Origin: Solen grandis
Lineage: Eukaryota > Mollusca > Bivalvia > Adapedonta > Solenidae
Direction of reading: 5' to 3'
Length of the DNA: 64,000 nucleotides
Assembly (NCBI GenBank): GCA_021229015.1
Contig: CM037778.1
Location: 19,723,214-19,787,213, forward strand
The position numbers and the translations under genes are program-made. The notes beneath the pieces are model-generated. The model made no database searches. It saw only the letters and a list, made by a program, of their open reading frames with translations, and was not told the DNA's origin. Numbering within the stretch: position 1 is the stretch's first letter; each line of letters begins with the position of its first letter. Shown here piece by piece: positions 25,901 through 31,900 of the stretch.

Positions 25901-28900
25901 GCACGTCGCACGACGACGGACGCCGGGCGATCCTAAAAGCTCACCTTGAGCACTTTGTGCTCAGGTGAGCTAAAAATAGCACAAAGTTCAAGCATCCCAG
26001 GTCACTTCACTCGTCAATTCACTTGTCACTCGTCAATGAATTTGTTTACAGTCTTCTGTCTATCCTCTGATACGATGGAGTAGAGGAGAGATTCCTTGGT
26101 AAATAGTTATTATAGTTTTACTGGTCGTGTCTGAATATATGAGAGAAATAATAATTCGGTGAGGTATAGATTTAGGATAGTGATCAATGACCAGAATACT
26201 GATGCTATTATAAGAAATAGGTCTGCTGAGTAGATATAAACACAGCATATATAGTAATTAAATTATATAATATAGGAACATATAGGAGTATGCATGCTGA
26301 AAGAATATATTTTGAGAATATACTAAGTTGTAACTTTATCCTGACTTGTCTATATCTTTAACATCCGGCCGCTCGACTGTTACAATATACATTCCCAATT
26401 CTCATATTAACGGGGTTCCAATATTAATATAAAATAAATATTGCATTAGGTATGATGTAATTTACATGTATGTTTATATGAACATAGTTATATGCAGTTA
26501 TATTGTACAGAGCAACGGGGATTGCCTCGACCCTTTTGCTTCTATGACGAGGAAAATAAATTGGTTAAAAATAAATAAATAAATAACGTCATGTTCTTAA
26601 AAAAAAAAAAATGAAAAAAAAAATATTATCGTGACGTCATAGAGTTCTAAGAATAGGAGTTTGTGCGATGCAGCTTGCAAGTTATTCAAAATGGACATAA
26701 TTTTGTGGTCATCAATTTTTCTGAACAATGAAATCTATTTATAGGATACAAGTATGTTTAAACAGAAAAATGCTGAAATTTATATTTTTTATCAAAAATG
26801 TCATACATAGGTTTGTCCAGAAACTTTTACTTTTGTAGAAAAATAAAATTTAACAAGGTGGCCCTGAATTGCTCACCTGAGAAACATTGCCTTCATTGCC
26901 AAATATTTTATTATGAGTCATACTGAATATATAATTCATGCAGAAGTACAGCAAGATAAACTAAATTCCACACAAAAACTGTACCTGCCATCCAAATTTT
27001 GAAGGTCATAGCTCTAATAAGACTATATAAAATCAAGTGATCCCTGGGGTGGGGTCAATATACATAAAGATATAAACGGTAAACTCAGCACCAGTCTGTA
27101 TACTAAACCTACGGATGCACATATGTACCTATATTATAAATCCTTTCACCCTTCACATCAAAAAAGAAGTATACCATATAGCCAAGCTGTTCGCATCAGG
27201 CGAATATGTAGTACAGATATTGATTTTAAAAGAGCCACCAATGAATTATACTAATTTGACTGCTCGAGGATACCCTAAACAAATGATTTTGAAAGCTATT
27301 GATAAGGCATCGACACTTAAAAGAAAGGAACTCCTAAAACATGAAGAAAACTAAACGAGGAAGAGTCGGGAAATAATATTGTCCCATACATAGTGAACTA
27401 TAGCCCAGACACTTTACGTATTAATCAGATTTTGAACAAACATAACTATATTTTGGAAATGGATCCCAAGTTTCGTTATAAAACTCTTAATATAACCACA
27501 ACCTACAGAAGAGCCAAAACCATTAAGGATTGGCTCGTCAAATCTGATATCAGAGAACTAGATTTAATAAAAGGATCTTATCCCTGTACACAAAACTGCT
27601 TCCTTTTTTGGAAGTTTCAAATAAAGGATCTTTCAATTGTACAACTTACAGTGTAATCTACATCATTACCTGCAAAAAATGTGGAATTCAATACGTAGGA
27701 CAATCGAAAAATACCATACGAGAGTGGCGGATATGTAACGTTCCAGGAATAACTTCAAACCCGTTTCCCGCCATTTTACGTTACCGGGACACAACATAAA
27801 TGACATTGACGTCACGGTTGTTGATACAACTTCGAAAGATAACAATATAAGGTTAAGAACTGAGGAAGTTTATATTGAACTGTTTAAAACCATAGCACCG
27901 TCAGGACTCAACCTCATAAGGTAAAAACTGCTACTAATCACCATGGAATGGGAATACTGTAGGGAAATTACCAAACAACTTAGACAATGCTGTACCTGTA
28001 ACAGATTCATTAAAGGACCGATGTCTAACTTCAAAAGATATTACCAGGCTCAACACAATGACAAGGCAAAACGATTTCTATGCAAATTATATGACAAATC
28101 CTACACAAGGAAGGATAACCTTATACAGCATGCAAAAAGGATTCATGATCACACACCCACCGAAATTGAATCTAGGATTTACACTAAGAAATCATACACC
28201 CCAACAATTGAAAAACCCAAGCCATGGATACCCCCGCCAGAAGCCAGACCAAGATTCATAATCAGACCAGGCAAAAAGGACTGGTTAACACCACATGATT
28301 TGGATGACATGATGAATGAGATGATTAACATTCCAAAACTAATCAGCCCTATTCACTCACCAACATGAAAACCTTCAGGAACTGACCTAACCCCTAGCGC
28401 CAGCAGTGACACCATACTCCAGGATGAAAGGGAAAACTACATAGACACTGAAATTTTTATTTATTCCATTTATGGGCTTTTTAATTCAGAATAATTTGTG
28501 ACTTTCTTTTGTTGCCTGACAATGTTACTATTTTTAGAATTGTTTACCATTGTTTTCATATTCCTTCGTTCTATTTTTATAATTGATCACGTGACATATT
28601 ATTCCTTTTTTTGTATACTTAAGGGACCATTGTCTCATATATATTTATTATCCTGATAAGACCAGATACTGGTCGAAAGTAGTCAATTAATAAAATTTGT
28701 CCATTATACCGATGTTTGGTTGTGTGTTCCACTTACCGTCTCTCTCTAAACTTGGTAGAGGTTCACTAGGCCATGTTACACACCTGACCAAATATCTAAA
28801 CTCTAGGCCTTGTGGTTTCTGACAAGAAGATTTTTTTTTTTTAATTTATATAATCAATTGAACCAAGAGCAGGGCCAATTTTCCCTTTAAAAATTGGAGA

Positions 28901-31900
28901 GGTTCACTAGACTATGCTACATACCAAATACCTAAAAATTAGGCCTTGTCGTTTCTGACAAGAAGATTTTTCTAGTGTATCCTATGTAAGTCTATGTAAA
29001 ATCAAGTGACCCCTAGGGCGGGGCCAATTTTGACCCAAGGGTCATGATTTGAACAAACATAATAGAGATCTACTAGGCCATGTTACACACCAAATATCTT
29101 AACTCCAGGCCTTGTGGTTTCTGTCAAGAAGATTTTTCTAGTTTTTCTTATGCAAGTCTATGTAAAATCAAGTGAACCCTTGGCGCGGCCATTGCTGAAC
29201 TGAATGGGATAACAAATAAAACAAAAACAAAAATCAAATATTTGGATTGTTCAACCCTTGAATCATTCAGATTCGCTACTTGTTTTAACTGCCTCTTTAC
29301 TTATATGTTGTTACGATTTTCTCCTTGAAATTGGGAAAAAAAACATAATTTTAGTGATTGGGATCACGACCCAATTTCGGTTGTCAAAACAGGCCAAAAA
29401 AACTCCTATGTTGTCGGAGGTCCTAACTGCGCCCCTGTCCAAACTCCGCCACCTTCCTTTTTCATAGCGTAGTCTCGCTAGATTTTATCACACGCGTATG
29501 CAACTGTGAGATTTTTTTAAAATTTGTTTCTGTAAATAAACTTTGATGATTTTTGTACGAAATTTTGATTCAGACAGATAAATATTGCAAATTTTATCTT
29601 GCACCACTCTTTTTATGTGTTTTTCTTAATACAAAATGATTGCCACGCAGGATGGCAGCGGTCGACACTAACGGTGTCCCGGGATCCCGAGGACACCAAA
29701 TTTTGGCAAGGGACTCAAAAATTGACATGTCAGGTGTTCCGTCGGGACACTTTATTTTCCGACTGAAAGTAAATTGAACAGCCACATTCCCAGCGCTTCG
29801 ACGTAAGCATTTTCATAAATCGTTCTATATGGTAACCCTTTTTTGATAAATCGCATTATTATGACCTATATGTAAGCGTACAAATCCGTTTATATCCGAA
29901 TGAGACCGGATACGGTGTTGCGGTGCAGAATTGTCACATATTTTCACAAATGTTCGTCTGTTGAAATATGTGGCGATTTCTTGACGGTGTTAGCGAACCA
30001 CCATCAAAAAAGGCGAAAACAAAAGAGGAACAGTTAAGCCAACAAAGACTTTATGACAAAGAAAAAAGAAAACGTAAGTTTCAGGAATCTTGGAAAAAAG
30101 ATTTCAGTTGGCTGTATTGCAATGATGAAGCAACCGGAATGTTATGTAGTTTGTGTTCAAAGTACGAAACAGTCGGTTCTTTTGTGACTGGTTGTACTAA
30201 TTTCAAAGTACAAACAACAAGAGGGCCAAGATGGCCCTAAAGACGCTCACCTGAGGACATTTGTGCTGACCAAGTTTGAGGAAGATTGAATCAAAATTGT
30301 GGCCTCCAGTGTGTAAACAAGGTTTTTCTAAGATTTGACCTACTGACCTACTTTTCAATCGCTTTTTAGGTCTGTTAGATTAATGATCTTCGATAATTCG
30401 TTGAAATTTCTGAAGAGAATCGTATACCTACCAAACTGAAACCGGAAATGGAGGGCTGAATAGTTTCCTAATTTTTCATTGGTTAATAATATTATAACCT
30501 AAAACGACCGAATGTGTTTTTATTACCAACAATATGATTATCTGTACTTTCATATCTTTCTTAAAGAAAACCTTTATTTAATATACAATTGACACAATAT
30601 ATTCTCTTAGTCTTTTTATTATTTTATTTAATCGTAGACACTGATTTTAATATAAAACATATATCAAGTATGTAATTTAAAGTAAAAAGTGATTCAATCA
30701 AGGGCCAAATTTTAACCATTATCTAGTCATAATCTCTCAAACTAGTAATATTGCAAAATATTTTTTTTATGATTGGTCTATAATTATGAATTATGTGGGT
30801 ACGGACCACTAGACAATATTTCACATCAAATCTATAGATTAAGCTCTAGGTCTTTTCCTATGTAACTCTATGTGAAACAAGTGACCACTGGTGCGGGGTC
30901 ATTTATCACCGTAAGGCTATGATTTGAACAATCTTGGTAATGAACCATTAGATGATGCTACATACCAAATATCTAAGCTCTGGGCCTTATGGATTTACAG
31001 AAGAAGATTTTTTAAGATTTTCCTATATAACTCTATGTAAAATAAGTGACCCCTGGTGCGGGGGCATTTATCACCATAGGGCTATGATTTGAACAATCTT
31101 GGTAATGAACCATTAGATGATGCTACATACCAAATATCTAAGCTCTGGGCCTTATGGATTTACAGAAGAAGATTTTTTAAGATTTTCCTATATAACTCTA
31201 TGTAAAAAGTGACCCTGGTGCGGGGCATTTATCACCATAGGGCTATGATTTGAACAATCTTGGTAATGAACCATTAGATGATGCTACATACCAAATATCT
31301 AAGCTCTGGGCCTTATGGATTTACAGAAGAAGATTTTTTAAGATTTTCCTATATAACTCTATGTAAAACAAGTGACCCCTGGTGCGGGGGCATTTATCAC
31401 CATAGGGCTATGATTTGAACAATCTTGGTAATGAACCATTAGATGATGCTACATACCAAATATCTAAGCTCTAGGCCTTGCAGTTTTGCAGAAGAAGATT
31501 TTCAAAGTTTGAGTTTTTAAAATCTATTTTTAGCTCCTGTGACCTACTTTTTCAACCAATCTGAATAATTTGTACAACTTTGATAGAGGGCATCATAAGG
31601 ATGATTCCTGTGAAGTTTGGTCAAAATCCCTTCAGCGGTTCAGGAGGAGATGTTCTTTAAAGCAAATTGTTGACGACGGACGGACGCACGCACGCACGCA
31701 CGCACGGACGACGGACGACGGACGACGGACAAAAGGTGATCACAATAGCTCACCTTGAGCACTTCGTGCTCAGGTGAGCTAAAAATGAAGTTGGTAGAGA
31801 ATAAACAAAGTGAAATCTTGCATTTTTTGTATTAAAAGGGGCATAACTCCTGACCTAAATGACCCATCTCAGCCACAATTGAACTCAATCGAGACATTAT

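Larger units (their letters stand above)
27057..28745 (+). mobile_element. Penelope-like element (PLE), 5'-truncated, with GIY-YIG endonuclease, zinc-finger ORF and hammerhead-like motif
   Basis: In order: the C-terminal part of a PLE reverse transcriptase, a linker, a GIY-YIG endonuclease, a separate C2H2-finger ORF, and an end region with a hammerhead-like fold. PLEs are known to combine this RT and endonuclease and to carry hammerhead ribozymes in their terminal repeats. The start is abrupt inside the RT, as expected of a 5'-truncated insertion. Confidence 0.75.
26852..29200 (+). mobile_element. Family A element (A5) split by a Penelope-like insertion
   Basis: The left part (26852-27056) carries AACAAGGTGGCCCTGAATTGCTCACCTGAG-like 5' sequence and a GTGATCCCTGGGGTGGGGTC unit start. 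The right part (28746-29200) carries family A units (AGGCCTTGTGGTTTCTGACAAGAAGA; TGACCCCTAGGGCGGGGCC). The terminal hairpin and microsatellite were not found, so the 3' end is lost or cut. Confidence 0.6.

Noticed and set aside
31681..31730. CRISPR-like regular repeats (GACGGACG tracts here and at 5157, 14549, 32777)
   Set aside because: Simple microsatellites without spacers, in a eukaryotic repeat context.
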